This document shows, piece after piece, positions 26,010-35,017 of a DNA stretch of 64,000 bases (its first letter is position 1; each line of letters begins with the position of its first letter). The stretch is from Martinezella tropici (GTDB lineage: Bacteria; Pseudomonadota; Alphaproteobacteria; Rhizobiales; Rhizobiaceae): NCBI RefSeq assembly GCF_003287875.1, contig NZ_QMKK01000052.1:1-64000 (forward strand), in the 5' to 3' direction. The translations under genes were made by a program, and so were the position numbers. The notes beneath the pieces were generated by a model, which did not search any database, had not been told where the DNA came from, and saw nothing but the letters and a program-made list of their open reading frames with translations.

Positions 26010-26909
26010 GTGACGACAGTGATCGACGGGAAACAAGCGGCCGCTTCGGTGATCGAAGCCGTGAAGGCTGCGGCGGCTGGGCTTGAAGCGGAGGCCGGTG
26101 TGAAGACCGGGCTTGCCGTCGTCATCGTCGGCGACGATCCGGCCAGCCACGCCTATGTGAACTCCAAGAGCAAGATGGCGAGGGAATGCGGCTTCAAGTC
26201 CATCCAGCACACCCTGCCGGCCGAGACGACGCAGGAAGCGCTTGCCGCCCTGGTGGCCTCGCTGAATGACGATCCCTCCATCCACGGCATTCTCGTGCAG
26301 CTGCCGCTGCCGAAGCATCTTGATTCGGATGACATCATTCAGTCGATCCGGCCGGAGAAGGATGTCGATGGCCTGCATGTCGTCAATGCCGGCAAGCTGG
26401 CGACCGGTGATCTCGAAACCGGGCTGATCTCGTGCACGCCGGCCGGCGCCATGCTGCTGGTGCGTTCAATCCACGGCGAGGACCTGTCGGGTCTCAATGC
26501 CGTCGTCGTCGGCCGCTCCAACCTGTTCGGCAAGCCGATGGCGCAATTGCTGCTCAATGCGAATGCCACTGTTACGACGGCGCATTCGCGCACCAAGGAT
26601 CTGGCCTCGGTGGCAAGAGGTGCCGATATTCTGGTGGCGGCTGTCGGCCGTCCGGAGATGGTCAAGGCTGACTGGATCAAGCCCGGCGCCACCGTCATCG
26701 ATGTCGGCATCAACCGGATCGCGGCCCCTGAGCGGGGCGAGGGCAAGAGCCGGCTGGTGGGGGATGTCGCCTATGGTGAAGCATCCGAAGTCGCTGCCGC
26801 CATCACGCCGGTTCCGGGCGGTGTCGGCCCCATGACGATCGCGATGCTGATGGCCAATACCGTCATCGCTGCCCATCGCGCCGCGGGTCAGAAGCCGCCA
26901 AAGTTTTAA
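26010..26909 (+). CDS. folD: bifunctional methylenetetrahydrofolate dehydrogenase/cyclohydrolase FolD
   Basis: FolD interconverts 5,10-methylene-, methenyl- and 10-formyl-tetrahydrofolate in the cytosol. The 299-residue product has 'YVNSKSKMARECGF' with the catalytic Lys of the 'YxxxK' type. It also has 'QLPLPKHLD', 'DGLHVVNAGKL', the dinucleotide-binding 'VVVGRSNLFGKPMAQLL' and 'TPVPGGVGPMTIAMLM'. The GTG at 26010 is chosen because GGGAG lies about 7 nt upstream and the homologous part begins 'TTVIDGKQAA'; the frame is open to 25956. It is convergent with aglR and probably monocistronic. Confidence 0.96.
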   Translation: MTTVIDGKQAAASVIEAVKAAAAGLEAEAGVKTGLAVVIVGDDPASHAYVNSKSKMARECGFKSIQHTLPAETTQEALAALVASLNDDPSIHGILVQLPLPKHLDSDDIIQSIRPEKDVDGLHVVNAGKLATGDLETGLISCTPAGAMLLVRSIHGEDLSGLNAVVVGRSNLFGKPMAQLLLNANATVTTAHSRTKDLASVARGADILVAAVGRPEMVKADWIKPGATVIDVGINRIAAPERGEGKSRLVGDVAYGEASEVAAAITPVPGGVGPMTIAMLMANTVIAAHRAAGQKPPKF

Positions 26910-26910
26910 A

Positions 26911-26940
26911 GCAAGCCGCGCAAAGTGTGCCGCGGTTTGC
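26911..26940. terminator. hairpin between convergent folD and aglR
   Basis: GCAAGCCGCG (26911-26920) pairs with CGCGGTTTGC (26931-26940) with one G-U pair and a 10-base loop. It begins 2 bp after the folD stop. No T-run follows on either strand, so its role as a terminator is uncertain. Confidence 0.4.
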
Positions 26941-26993
26941 GATAACGACCACGGCGCGAATCTGAAAGATCGCGACGCACTTGAAGCCAGGTA

Positions 26994-28025
26994 TCAGTCG
27001 GTCGGCGCAACGCCGGTCGAGGCGCGCACGATCAGTTCGGCCTTCCACAATTCCTGCGCCGGAAACGTCTCCGTATGCTTGATCTCGCCGATCAGCCGTT
27101 CGGCTATGCGCACGCCTGCCGCGCGCAGCGACGAGCGGGTCGTCGTCAGCGGCACGGTGAAGCTTTCCGGCTTCAAAAGCGTCAGCACGTCGTCATGGGC
27201 GATGATCGAAATATCCTCACCCAGCTTGAGCCTCGCCTGATTGATGGCGCGAACGGCGCCGAGCGCCAGAACGGTACTGGAGCAGAGCACCGCAGTCGGA
27301 CGCCTTTCCTTTTCCATCTGCAGGATGCGCTCCATGGCGAGCAGGCCCTGTTCGTCGGTCATCGGTGTGTGGCTGGTGCAGGCCTCGTCGAGCATAAGGC
27401 CGCGCTCTGCAAGGGCAGCTTCCATACCGTTTTTCCGGCGAATGGCGAAATCAAAATAGATCGGGCCGTTCAACAGGGCGAAGCGCCGATGTCCAAGCTG
27501 CAGCAACAGTTTCGTGGCGTCGTAGAAGGCGGCTTCATTGTCGAGGTCGAGAAAGGGATAGTCCGGCTCGGAGCCGATCGAGCGTCCGTGCACGAGAAAA
27601 GGCATGGACAGCGTCTTCAGCATTTCCAGACGTGGATCGTGGCCGCGCATGTAATTGACGAAGAGCGCGTCGACATTGCCGCTGGCCGCCAGCCGTCGCA
27701 ACGCGCCGACTTCGTCATTCGGATCCGCAGGCGTCAGCACGAAATGGAAGTCGTGCCGCAGGGCCTCCTCGCCGAGACCGGTCAGGAACTCTGAGAAATG
27801 CACGTCCGAGGAGTTGCCGGGCGATGTCGGCATGACCAAGCCGATCGAGCCCGCCTTGCCGGTCGCAAGTCTTTGCGCTGCCTTATTGGGCCGATAGCCG
27901 GTTTCCCGAACCGCTTTGAGAACACGCTCGCGAGTCTCGCGATTAACCTCCGGATATCCGTTCAATGCCCGGCTTACTGTCGTCTGCGACAGCCCGAGCA
28001 TTTGCGATAGCTGCTTGAGATTCAC
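26994..28025 (-). CDS. aglR: LacI-family regulator of the agl alpha-glucoside operon
   Basis: The 343-residue repressor-type protein has an N-terminal LacI helix-turn-helix ('LKQLSQMLGLSQTTVSRALN', hinge 'GYRPNKAAQRLATG') and a periplasmic-binding-protein-like effector domain. The GTG at 28025 was chosen because the DNA-binding domain begins there and GGAGGAG lies about 9 nt upstream. The open frame extends to 28433 but has no related content. It is divergent from aglE, as in the S. meliloti aglREFGAK locus, and should control uptake of sucrose, trehalose, maltose and similar sugars. Two operator-like sites in the shared intergenic region suggest autoregulation. Confidence 0.93.
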   Translation of the reverse strand: MNLKQLSQMLGLSQTTVSRALNGYPEVNRETRERVLKAVRETGYRPNKAAQRLATGKAGSIGLVMPTSPGNSSDVHFSEFLTGLGEEALRHDFHFVLTPADPNDEVGALRRLAASGNVDALFVNYMRGHDPRLEMLKTLSMPFLVHGRSIGSEPDYPFLDLDNEAAFYDATKLLLQLGHRRFALLNGPIYFDFAIRRKNGMEAALAERGLMLDEACTSHTPMTDEQGLLAMERILQMEKERRPTAVLCSSTVLALGAVRAINQARLKLGEDISIIAHDDVLTLLKPESFTVPLTTTRSSLRAAGVRIAERLIGEIKHTETFPAQELWKAELIVRASTGVAPTD

Positions 28026-28090
28026 GAATTTCGGCTCCTCCAATTCCCGACTGCTCAGTTGCCAGCACACCTCCCGAATATCGCTGGCAT

Positions 28091-28102
28091 CCAAAGCGCT
28101 TT
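28091..28102. promoter_or_regulatory. putative AglR operator, aglR-proximal
   Basis: CCAAAGCGCTTT contains the 10-bp palindrome AAAGCGCTTT centred on CpG, the usual form of LacI-family operators. It lies 66 bp upstream of the aglR start and is identical over 12 nt to the second site at 28250-28261. Confidence 0.65.
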
Positions 28103-28214
28103 TAATATGTAGCAGGCGATGCGTTCGAGACAAGATAAATAGCAAAATATCACTGCCTATTTTATGCTGCAACGCGAGATAGTCTGTGAATATTAGCCGA
28201 AATTTGAAAAGAGC

Positions 28215-28243
28215 TTGACTTTTCCCTGCGCTCAATGGATGAG
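28215..28243 (+). promoter_or_regulatory. candidate aglE promoter
   Basis: TTGACT (28215-28220) is followed after 17 nt by GATGAG (28238-28243). The -10 match is poor, but the adjacent operator at 28251 would cover the expected start point, which supports the placement. The rest of the 304-bp aglR-aglE gap is AT-rich and has no ORF. Confidence 0.35.
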
Positions 28244-28249
28244 AGGTAG

Positions 28250-28262
28250 CCAAAGCGCTTTG
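28250..28262. promoter_or_regulatory. putative AglR operator, aglE-proximal
   Basis: CAAAGCGCTTTG at 28251-28262 is a perfect 12-bp palindrome with a central CpG, typical for LacI-family repressors. It lies just downstream of the candidate aglE promoter and 159 bp from the matching site, a distance near 15 helical turns. Confidence 0.7.
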
Positions 28263-28329
28263 AGGAATGGGCGCGATGGCACAAATTGTGCCTCGGCTCA
28301 TGGGTTTCGTTATTTGGGAGGACAACCGC

Positions 28330-29691
28330 ATGAAAAAGATGTTTTTGATGACCGTCGCTCTAGCCGCCTTGGCGGCCGGTACCGCGATGGCGGCCGATCT
28401 GAAGTTCCAGCCCGGCCAGGACTCCAAGTTCAACTGGAAAAGCTACGACGAGTTCAAATCGGCGCATGCCGACCTGAGGGGCGAGACTCTGACCATCTTC
28501 GGCCCCTGGCGCGGCGAAGACGAAGCTCTCTTCACGAGCGTCCTCAACTACTTCACCGAAGCGACCGGCGTGAATGCCAAGTATTCGTCCTCGGAAAATT
28601 ACGAGCAGCAGATCGTCATCGACACGCAGGCCGGTTCGCCGCCGAACGTCGCTATCCTCCCGCAGCCAGGCCTTCTCGCCAATCTTGCCAGCAAGGGTTA
28701 TCTGACACCACTCGGCGATGATCTCGCGAGCTGGGTCAAGACGAACTACGGCGCCGGCGACAGCTGGGTCGGCTACGGCACCTATAAGGGCAAGGACGGC
28801 AAGGATGCCTTCTATGCCTTCCCTTACAAGGCCGACCTGAAGTCATTGGTCTGGTATGTGCCGGAGAACTTCGAAGAAGCCGGTTACAAGGTTCCGACGA
28901 CGATGGAGGACCTGCTCAAGCTTTCCGACCAGATCGTCAAGGATGGCGGCACGCCCTGGTGCATCGGCCTCGGTTCTGGCGGTGCGACCGGCTGGCCGGC
29001 GACCGACTGGGTCGAAGACCTGATGCTGCGCATGAACACGCCGCAGGACTATGATCATTGGGTCGACAATACGTTGAAGTTCAACGATCCGAAGGTCGTC
29101 TCGGTGGTCGAGGAGTTCGGGAAGTTCGCCAAGAACGCGAAATATGTCGCCGGTGGCGTCGCGGCCGTCGCCTCGACGGACTTCCGCGACAGCCCGAAGG
29201 GCCTCTTCACCGTCCCGCCGAAGTGCTACATGCACAAGCAGGCATCCTTCATCCCATCCTTCTTCCCGGAAGGCACCAAGCTTGGCCAGGATGCGGACTT
29301 CTTCTACTTCCCGCCCTTCGCCGCGCATCCTGAACTCGGCAAGCCGGTTCTCGGCGCTGGCACGCTGGCGGCCATCACCAAGGATTCGAAGGCTGCCCGT
29401 GCCTTCATCCAGTTCCTGCAGACGCCGATCGCCCAGGAGGTCTGGATGGCGCAGTCCGGCTTCCTGACGCCATACAAGGCCGTCAATACCGCAGCTTATG
29501 CCAACGACACGCTGCGCAAGGAAGGCGAGACCCTGACCTCGGCGACCACCTTCCGCTTCGACGGTTCCGACTTGATGCCGGGCAAGATCGGCGCCGGTTC
29601 GTTCTGGACCGGCATGGTGGACTTCGTCGGCGGCAAGTCCGCTCAGGATGTTACCGACGGGGTTCAGAAGTCCTGGGATGCCATCAAGTAA
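28330..29691 (+). CDS. aglE: alpha-glucoside ABC transporter substrate-binding protein AglE
   Basis: This is the periplasmic receptor for alpha-glucosides. The 453-residue product has a signal peptide ('MKKMFLMTVALAALAAGTAM', cleavage after 'AMA'). Its family-1 extracellular solute-binding fold includes 'ETLTIFGPWRGEDEALF', 'AFPYKADLKSLVWYVPENF' and a C-terminal 'GSFWTGMVDFVGGKSAQDV'. The ATG at 28330 was chosen because GGGAGG precedes it by about 8 nt and the signal peptide starts there; the open frame from 28267 is leader. It is the first gene of aglEFGAK and is followed by a stable hairpin. Confidence 0.95.
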   Translation: MKKMFLMTVALAALAAGTAMAADLKFQPGQDSKFNWKSYDEFKSAHADLRGETLTIFGPWRGEDEALFTSVLNYFTEATGVNAKYSSSENYEQQIVIDTQAGSPPNVAILPQPGLLANLASKGYLTPLGDDLASWVKTNYGAGDSWVGYGTYKGKDGKDAFYAFPYKADLKSLVWYVPENFEEAGYKVPTTMEDLLKLSDQIVKDGGTPWCIGLGSGGATGWPATDWVEDLMLRMNTPQDYDHWVDNTLKFNDPKVVSVVEEFGKFAKNAKYVAGGVAAVASTDFRDSPKGLFTVPPKCYMHKQASFIPSFFPEGTKLGQDADFFYFPPFAAHPELGKPVLGAGTLAAITKDSKAARAFIQFLQTPIAQEVWMAQSGFLTPYKAVNTAAYANDTLRKEGETLTSATTFRFDGSDLMPGKIGAGSFWTGMVDFVGGKSAQDVTDGVQKSWDAIK

Positions 29692-29705
29692 GACATCATA
29701 GTCCA

Positions 29706-29731
29706 GCGCCGCCGGTCAAAGCCGGCGGCGC
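29706..29731 (+). other. intercistronic hairpin between aglE and aglF
   Basis: GCGCCGCCGG (29706-29715) and its exact reverse complement (29722-29731) flank a 6-base loop, 14 bp after the aglE stop. No T-run follows. Such hairpins often protect the 3' end of binding-protein mRNA so that more receptor than permease is made; that role is inferred here. Confidence 0.6.
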
Positions 29732-29814
29732 CAAATAATATCCAACGGCGCGCCCTTATGCGCGGCCGATGCCGGGCTGGTGGACTCAAGCAGGTAAATT
29801 CGGGGAGGGAATGG

Positions 29815-30831
29815 ATGTTTTCGCAGATCGTATCGGCGATTGGCGCCATGATATTCGGCGTTGCCATTTGCGCCGCTTATTTCTGGTTCTCCAACAAGCT
29901 CTTGGACTTGATCTTTCCGGCAAGGGAGGGAGACGACGTCCATCAGGCAGCCGTCAACCTTCGACGCCGCGGTCTGATCCGCCCCTGGCTGTTTTTAGGC
30001 CCGGCGTTGTTCCTGCTGGTCGTCTATCTCGTCTATCCTGTCGTGGCGACCTTCATCCTGTCCTTCTATGGACCGGACGGCAATAAGTTCGTCGGCGGTG
30101 CCAATTACCTGTGGGCGCTCAACGACACCGAATTCCGCCAGTCGATTTTCAACAACATCCTCTGGCTCGCCGTCGTGCCGGCCGCCTGCACCTTCTTCGG
30201 CCTGGTCATCGCCGTCATGACCGACCGCATCTGGTGGGGCAATATCGCCAAGGCGGTCATCTTCATGCCAATGGCGATTTCCTTCGTCGGCGCCTCGGTC
30301 ATCTGGAAATTCATCTACGAATATCGCGGCGGCACCGATACGCAGATCGGTCTTCTGAACGCCGTCGTCCAGCTTTTCGGCGGTACGCCGGAAGTCTGGA
30401 TCACCATTCCGTTCTGGAACAATTTCTTCCTGATGGTGATGCTGATCTGGATTCAGACCGGTTTTGCCATGGTCATCCTCTCGGCTGCATTGCGCGGCAT
30501 TCCCGAAGAAACCATCGAAGCCGCCGTCATCGACGGCGCCAATGGCTGGCAGATCTTCTGGAAGATCATGGTGCCGCAGGTCTGGGGCACGATCGCCACC
30601 GTCTGGACCACCATCACCATCCTCGTCCTCAAGGTTTTCGATATCGTTCTCACGATGACCAATGGTCAGTGGAACACGATGGTGCTTGCCAACCTGATGT
30701 TCAATTGGATGTTCCGCGGCGGCGGCGACAGCGGCCGAAGCGCCGTCATCGCGCTCGTCCTCATGGTTGCGGTCACGCCGATCATGATCTGGAACATCCG
30801 CCGCGCAAACGCTGAGACGAAGGGGCGCTGA
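29815..30831 (+). CDS. aglF: alpha-glucoside ABC transporter permease AglF
   Basis: AglF is one of two inner-membrane permeases of the alpha-glucoside importer. The 338-residue product has an extra N-terminal helix ('FSQIVSAIGAMIFGVAICAA') and then the binding-protein-dependent transport fold. The EAA loop reads 'GIPEETIEAAVIDGANGWQI', where the ATPase AglK docks. The ATG at 29815 follows GGGGAGGGA and starts the hydrophobic segment; the frame is open from 29758. aglG follows after 1 bp. Confidence 0.94.
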   Translation: MFSQIVSAIGAMIFGVAICAAYFWFSNKLLDLIFPAREGDDVHQAAVNLRRRGLIRPWLFLGPALFLLVVYLVYPVVATFILSFYGPDGNKFVGGANYLWALNDTEFRQSIFNNILWLAVVPAACTFFGLVIAVMTDRIWWGNIAKAVIFMPMAISFVGASVIWKFIYEYRGGTDTQIGLLNAVVQLFGGTPEVWITIPFWNNFFLMVMLIWIQTGFAMVILSAALRGIPEETIEAAVIDGANGWQIFWKIMVPQVWGTIATVWTTITILVLKVFDIVLTMTNGQWNTMVLANLMFNWMFRGGGDSGRSAVIALVLMVAVTPIMIWNIRRANAETKGR

Positions 30832-30832
30832 C

Positions 30833-31987
30833 ATGGTTGGAAATCTCGGTCGTATCGGTCCCGCCCGCATCTTCGTTCATGCCGCGGTGCTGCTCATCGT
30901 CATCATCTGGCTTTTGCCGACGCTCGGCATCTTCGTGACCGCACTGCGCGACAGGGACCAGATCGTCGCGTCCGGTTGGTGGACGGCGTTTGCCGGCTCC
31001 TCGCGCACGACGGCCGCACGTCTCGACGGTCCGGACAAGGCAAAGCCGGACGGCGCGAATTTCGTCATCGCAGGTAGGCTCAATGTGGAAGGCGGCGGCA
31101 AGATCCAGTCCTTCGGTCTGCGCGTGCAGGAGCCGGCAGCCTACAAGGCTGGCTCGCCTGCTCAACTGGAGAACGGCGAAACGCTGACCATCGATGCCGA
31201 CGGCAGCTACCGCTATCAGAAGAGTGGCCCGTTTGAAGCCGATGCGCGCGCCAAGCGGGTCTACTTGACCGTTGCCACACCGCCGCAATTCACGCTCGAC
31301 AACTATCGCAACGTGCTCGGCGGCGAGGGTATCGGCCAGTCCTTCATCAATTCGCTGACGGTGACGATCCCCGCGACCGTCATCCCGATCCTGATCGCCG
31401 CCTTCGCCGCCTATGCGCTTGCCTGGATGGAGTTTCCGGGCCGCGCGATCCTGATCGCGCTCGTCGTCGGCCTCATCGTCGTGCCGCTGCAGATGTCGCT
31501 GATCCCGCTTTTGCGCATCTATAACGAAATCGGCCAATTGTTCGGCGTGCCGTCGAAGACCTATCCCGGCATTTGGCTGGCGCATACGGCCTTCGGTCTG
31601 CCGCTCGCCATCTATCTCCTGCGCAATTACATTGCCGGCCTGCCGAAGGAGATCATCGAATCCGCCCGCGTCGACGGCGCAAGCGATTTCGATATCTTCG
31701 TCAAGATCATCCTGCCGCTGTCCTTCCCGGCGCTGGCCTCCTTCGCGATCTTCCAGTTCCTCTGGGTCTGGAACGACCTTCTGATCGCCATGGTGTTCCT
31801 CGGCACCGATAAGGACCACCTGGTCCTGACCGCCGCCCTCAACGCGCTGCTCGGCTCGCGCGGCGGCAACTGGGAAATCCTGACGGCGTCGGCCTTCGTC
31901 ACAATCCTTATTCCGCTCCTCGTCTTCTTCGGTTTGCAGCGCTATCTCGTGCGCGGCCTGCTCGCCGGGTCGGTGAAGGGGGGCTGA
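30833..31987 (+). CDS. aglG: alpha-glucoside ABC transporter permease AglG
   Basis: AglG is the second permease. The 384-residue product has a first membrane helix at about 15-36 and then an approximately 100-residue periplasmic insertion before the transport domain, a feature of AglG compared with shorter MalG-type permeases. The EAA motif reads 'GLPKEIIESARVDGASDFDI'. It ends 'VRGLLAGSVKGG'. It is one base from aglF and 34 bp from aglA. Confidence 0.94.
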   Translation: MVGNLGRIGPARIFVHAAVLLIVIIWLLPTLGIFVTALRDRDQIVASGWWTAFAGSSRTTAARLDGPDKAKPDGANFVIAGRLNVEGGGKIQSFGLRVQEPAAYKAGSPAQLENGETLTIDADGSYRYQKSGPFEADARAKRVYLTVATPPQFTLDNYRNVLGGEGIGQSFINSLTVTIPATVIPILIAAFAAYALAWMEFPGRAILIALVVGLIVVPLQMSLIPLLRIYNEIGQLFGVPSKTYPGIWLAHTAFGLPLAIYLLRNYIAGLPKEIIESARVDGASDFDIFVKIILPLSFPALASFAIFQFLWVWNDLLIAMVFLGTDKDHLVLTAALNALLGSRGGNWEILTASAFVTILIPLLVFFGLQRYLVRGLLAGSVKGG

Positions 31988-32021
31988 TCCAAAACACAGA
32001 CTCACACAGGACCCATTCAGC

Positions 32022-33674
32022 ATGAGCATTGCTCCTCAATCGGCTTCGGAAGTTGACAAGGACTGGTGGCGCGGCGCCGTGATCTATCAGATCTATCCGC
32101 GTTCCTATCAGGACTCCAACGGCGACGGCATCGGCGATCTCAAGGGCATCGCCGTCCGTCTGCCGCATGTTGCGGCGCTCGGTGTCGATGCGATCTGGAT
32201 TTCGCCGTTCTTCACCTCGCCGATGCGCGATTTCGGCTATGACGTCTCCGATTACGAGGACGTCGATCCGATCTTCGGCTCGCTCGCCGATTTCGATGCG
32301 ATGGTGACGGAAGCCCATCGTCTCGGCATCAAGGTGATGATCGATCTGGTGCTGTCGCACAGCTCGGATCGTCATCCGTGGTTTGTCGAAAGCCGTTCGA
32401 GCAAGAATAATCCCAAGGCTGACTGGTATGTCTGGGCCGATGCCAAGCCGGATGGCACGCCACCCAGCAACTGGCTGTCGATCTTCGGCGGCTCAGCCTG
32501 GGCGTGGGATCCGACCCGCATGCAATACTACCTGCACAACTTCCTGACCTCGCAGCCGGATATGAACCTGCATAATCCCGAAGTGCAGGAGCGCTTGCTG
32601 GATGTCGTGCGTTTCTGGCTCGACCGCGGCGTCGATGGCTTCCGCCTCGATACGATCAACTTCTACTTCCACGACAAGGAGCTGCGCGACAACCCGGCGC
32701 TGGAGCCCGCGCGCCGCAACGCCTCTACTGCGCCGGCGGTCAATCCCTATAATTTCCAGGAGCATCTCTACGACAAGAACCGTCCCGAGAACCTGGAATT
32801 CCTGAAGCGCTTCCGCGCGGTGCTTGACGAATATCCGGCGATTGCCGCCGTCGGCGAAGTGGGCGACAGCCAGCGCGGTCTCGAGATCGTCGGCGAATAC
32901 ACCTCCGGCGGCGACAAGATGCACATGTGCTACGCCTTCGAATTCCTCGCGCCGGACGCCCTGTCGCCGGATCGCGTCGAAGAAGTCATGAAGGATTTCG
33001 CCGCCGCCGCTCCCGAAGGCTGGGCCTGCTGGGCCTTCTCCAATCATGATGTCGTGCGCCATGTCAGCCGCTGGGGCAATCTGGTCGCCGACCGCGATGC
33101 CTTCGCCAAGCTTTATGCGGCGCTGCTGCTGACGCTGCGCGGTTCGGTCTGCCTCTATCAGGGCGAGGAACTGGCGCTCACGGAAGCCGATCTCGCCTAT
33201 CAGGATCTGCAGGATCCCTACGGCATCCAGTTCTGGCCGGAGTTCAAGGGCCGCGATGGCTGCCGCACGCCGATGGTCTGGGACAGCCAGGTTACGCAGG
33301 GCGGCTTTTCCACCGTCAAGCCCTGGCTGCCGGTGCCGGTCGAACACATCCTGCGCGCTGTCAGCGTCCAGCAGGGTGACGAGACTTCGGTGTTGGAGCA
33401 GTACCGCCGCTTCCTCGCCTTTCGCAAACAGCATCCGGCCTTCGCCAAGGGCGAGATCGCGTTTTCGGAGCCGCAGGGCGACGTACTCATCTACAGCCGC
33501 GCTTACGCTGGCGAGACCATTCTTTGTGCCTTCAACATGAGCCCGGTCGAAGCGATGGTGGTCCTGCCTGATGGGAACTGGCAGGCGTTGACGGGACACG
33601 GCTTCGCCAGCAACAACTACGGCAACAAGATCGATATTCCGGCCTGGGGCGCTTACTTCGCGCATCTTGCCTGA
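32022..33674 (+). CDS. aglA: cytoplasmic alpha-glucosidase AglA (GH13)
   Basis: AglA hydrolyses imported alpha-glucosides such as sucrose, maltose and trehalose analogues. The 550-residue glycoside hydrolase family 13 protein has 'WWRGAVIYQIYPRSYQDSNG' at the start, then 'GVDGFRLDTIN' with the nucleophile Asp. The acid/base is in 'AAVGEVGD' and the stabilising Asp in 'FSNHDVVRH'. No signal peptide is present, consistent with action after uptake. It lies between the permease genes and the ATPase gene aglK, 21 bp before aglK. Confidence 0.95.
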   Translation: MSIAPQSASEVDKDWWRGAVIYQIYPRSYQDSNGDGIGDLKGIAVRLPHVAALGVDAIWISPFFTSPMRDFGYDVSDYEDVDPIFGSLADFDAMVTEAHRLGIKVMIDLVLSHSSDRHPWFVESRSSKNNPKADWYVWADAKPDGTPPSNWLSIFGGSAWAWDPTRMQYYLHNFLTSQPDMNLHNPEVQERLLDVVRFWLDRGVDGFRLDTINFYFHDKELRDNPALEPARRNASTAPAVNPYNFQEHLYDKNRPENLEFLKRFRAVLDEYPAIAAVGEVGDSQRGLEIVGEYTSGGDKMHMCYAFEFLAPDALSPDRVEEVMKDFAAAAPEGWACWAFSNHDVVRHVSRWGNLVADRDAFAKLYAALLLTLRGSVCLYQGEELALTEADLAYQDLQDPYGIQFWPEFKGRDGCRTPMVWDSQVTQGGFSTVKPWLPVPVEHILRAVSVQQGDETSVLEQYRRFLAFRKQHPAFAKGEIAFSEPQGDVLIYSRAYAGETILCAFNMSPVEAMVVLPDGNWQALTGHGFASNNYGNKIDIPAWGAYFAHLA

Positions 33675-33695
33675 CCTTTGGGAGGAGGGAGCATA

Positions 33696-34784
33696 ATGAC
33701 GGGACTTGTTCTGAAGGATATCAAGAAATCCTACGGCAGCGTGCATGTGCTGCACGGCATCGATCTGGAGATCAACGAGGGCGAATTCATCGTCTTCGTC
33801 GGTCCGTCCGGCTGCGGCAAATCCACCTTGCTGCGCATGATCGCCGGGCTGGAGAGCATCACCTCGGGCGACATGATGATTGCCGGGCAGAAGGTGAACG
33901 AGGTACCGCCGTCACGGCGCGGCATCGCCATGGTCTTCCAGTCCTACGCGCTCTACCCGCATATGACGGTCTACGACAACATGGCCTTCGGCATGCGCAT
34001 TGCCGGCGAAAGCAAGCAGGAGATCGACCGCCGCGTGCGTGCTGCCGCAGCAAGTCTGCAGCTCACCCAATATCTGGAACGCCTGCCCAAGGCGCTTTCG
34101 GGTGGTCAGCGGCAGCGTGTCGCCATTGGCCGCGCCATCTGCCGCAACCCCAAGGTCTTCCTCTTCGACGAACCGCTGTCGAATCTCGATGCCGCCCTGC
34201 GCGTCGCGACCCGCATCGAGATTGCCAAACTCAGCGATTCCATGCCCGAGACGACGATGATCTACGTCACCCACGACCAGGTGGAAGCCATGACGCTTGC
34301 CGACCGTATCGTCGTGCTGTCAGCCGGCCGCGTGGAACAGGTCGGAGCTCCCCTCGAACTCTACGAGCGCCCGGCCAACCTGTTCGTCGCCAAGTTCATC
34401 GGCTCGCCGGCCATGAACATCATCCCCGCTACTGTGACCGAAACCGGTGCGACGACGACCGTGACGCTGACCGGCGGCAAGTCGGTGACGCTCGACGTGC
34501 CGACGGCAGCCTCCGAAAAAGGCAGGACTGCGAGCTTCGGCGTGCGCCCGGAAGATCTTCGTCTTGCGACCGGTGACGACTATCTCTTCGAAGGCGAGGT
34601 CTCCATCGTCGAGGCGCTTGGCGAAGTGACGCAGCTCTATATCGAAGGCCTGGTCGATGGCGAGCCGATCATCGTGAAAATTCCCGGTATCGCCGATATC
34701 CACCGCGGCCAGAAGATGCGCTTTGCCGCCGACCGGCAGAAGCTGCATCTCTTCGATGCCGAGGGCCATTCCTATCGCAAGTAG
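33696..34784 (+). CDS. aglK: alpha-glucoside ABC transporter ATPase AglK
   Basis: AglK powers the importer. The 362-residue MalK-type ATPase has Walker A 'GPSGCGKST', Q-loop 'MVFQSYALYPHM', signature 'LSGGQRQRVAIGRA', Walker B 'VFLFDEPLSNLDA', switch His in 'YVTHDQVEAMTLADRI', and a C-terminal TOBE regulatory region. GGGAGGAGGGAG before the ATG at 33696 is a strong ribosome binding site; an in-frame ATG at 33678 lies before it. It closes the agl operon. A repeat-like hairpin region follows. Confidence 0.96.
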   Translation: MTGLVLKDIKKSYGSVHVLHGIDLEINEGEFIVFVGPSGCGKSTLLRMIAGLESITSGDMMIAGQKVNEVPPSRRGIAMVFQSYALYPHMTVYDNMAFGMRIAGESKQEIDRRVRAAAASLQLTQYLERLPKALSGGQRQRVAIGRAICRNPKVFLFDEPLSNLDAALRVATRIEIAKLSDSMPETTMIYVTHDQVEAMTLADRIVVLSAGRVEQVGAPLELYERPANLFVAKFIGSPAMNIIPATVTETGATTTVTLTGGKSVTLDVPTAASEKGRTASFGVRPEDLRLATGDDYLFEGEVSIVEALGEVTQLYIEGLVDGEPIIVKIPGIADIHRGQKMRFAADRQKLHLFDAEGHSYRK

Positions 34785-34815
34785 GCGCTCATGGGACGAC
34801 GCCGGCTCAAGCTGG

Positions 34816-34915
34816 AGCGTTTCCGCTTCTCTTCGAATCGCGGAAACGCTACGGCCTTTGTTTCTACGCGATTCCGGACGGAAAACCGCTCTGCACTTTT
34901 CCTGAAATTGCATCT
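34816..34915. repeat. putative dispersed rhizobial intergenic repeat with hairpin
   Basis: AGCGTTTCCG (34816-34825) pairs exactly with CGGAAACGCT (34841-34850). Downstream lies GGAAAACCGCTCTGCACTTT and a CCTGAAATTGC-like stretch, a pattern I recall as a common intergenic repeat of Rhizobium and Agrobacterium. Only one copy is in this window, so repetition cannot be shown here. It may also serve as the agl operon 3' end. The 34785-35017 gap has no gene. Confidence 0.5.
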
Positions 34916-35017
34916 CAGATGCACAACAAAATTCAACTTGGGCTGGCGCGTTCAAACCTTCTGTTAAATACCAGCTGGTAGTCTCCCCATCATAATATAC
35001 TTCAGGGATCTACCAAG

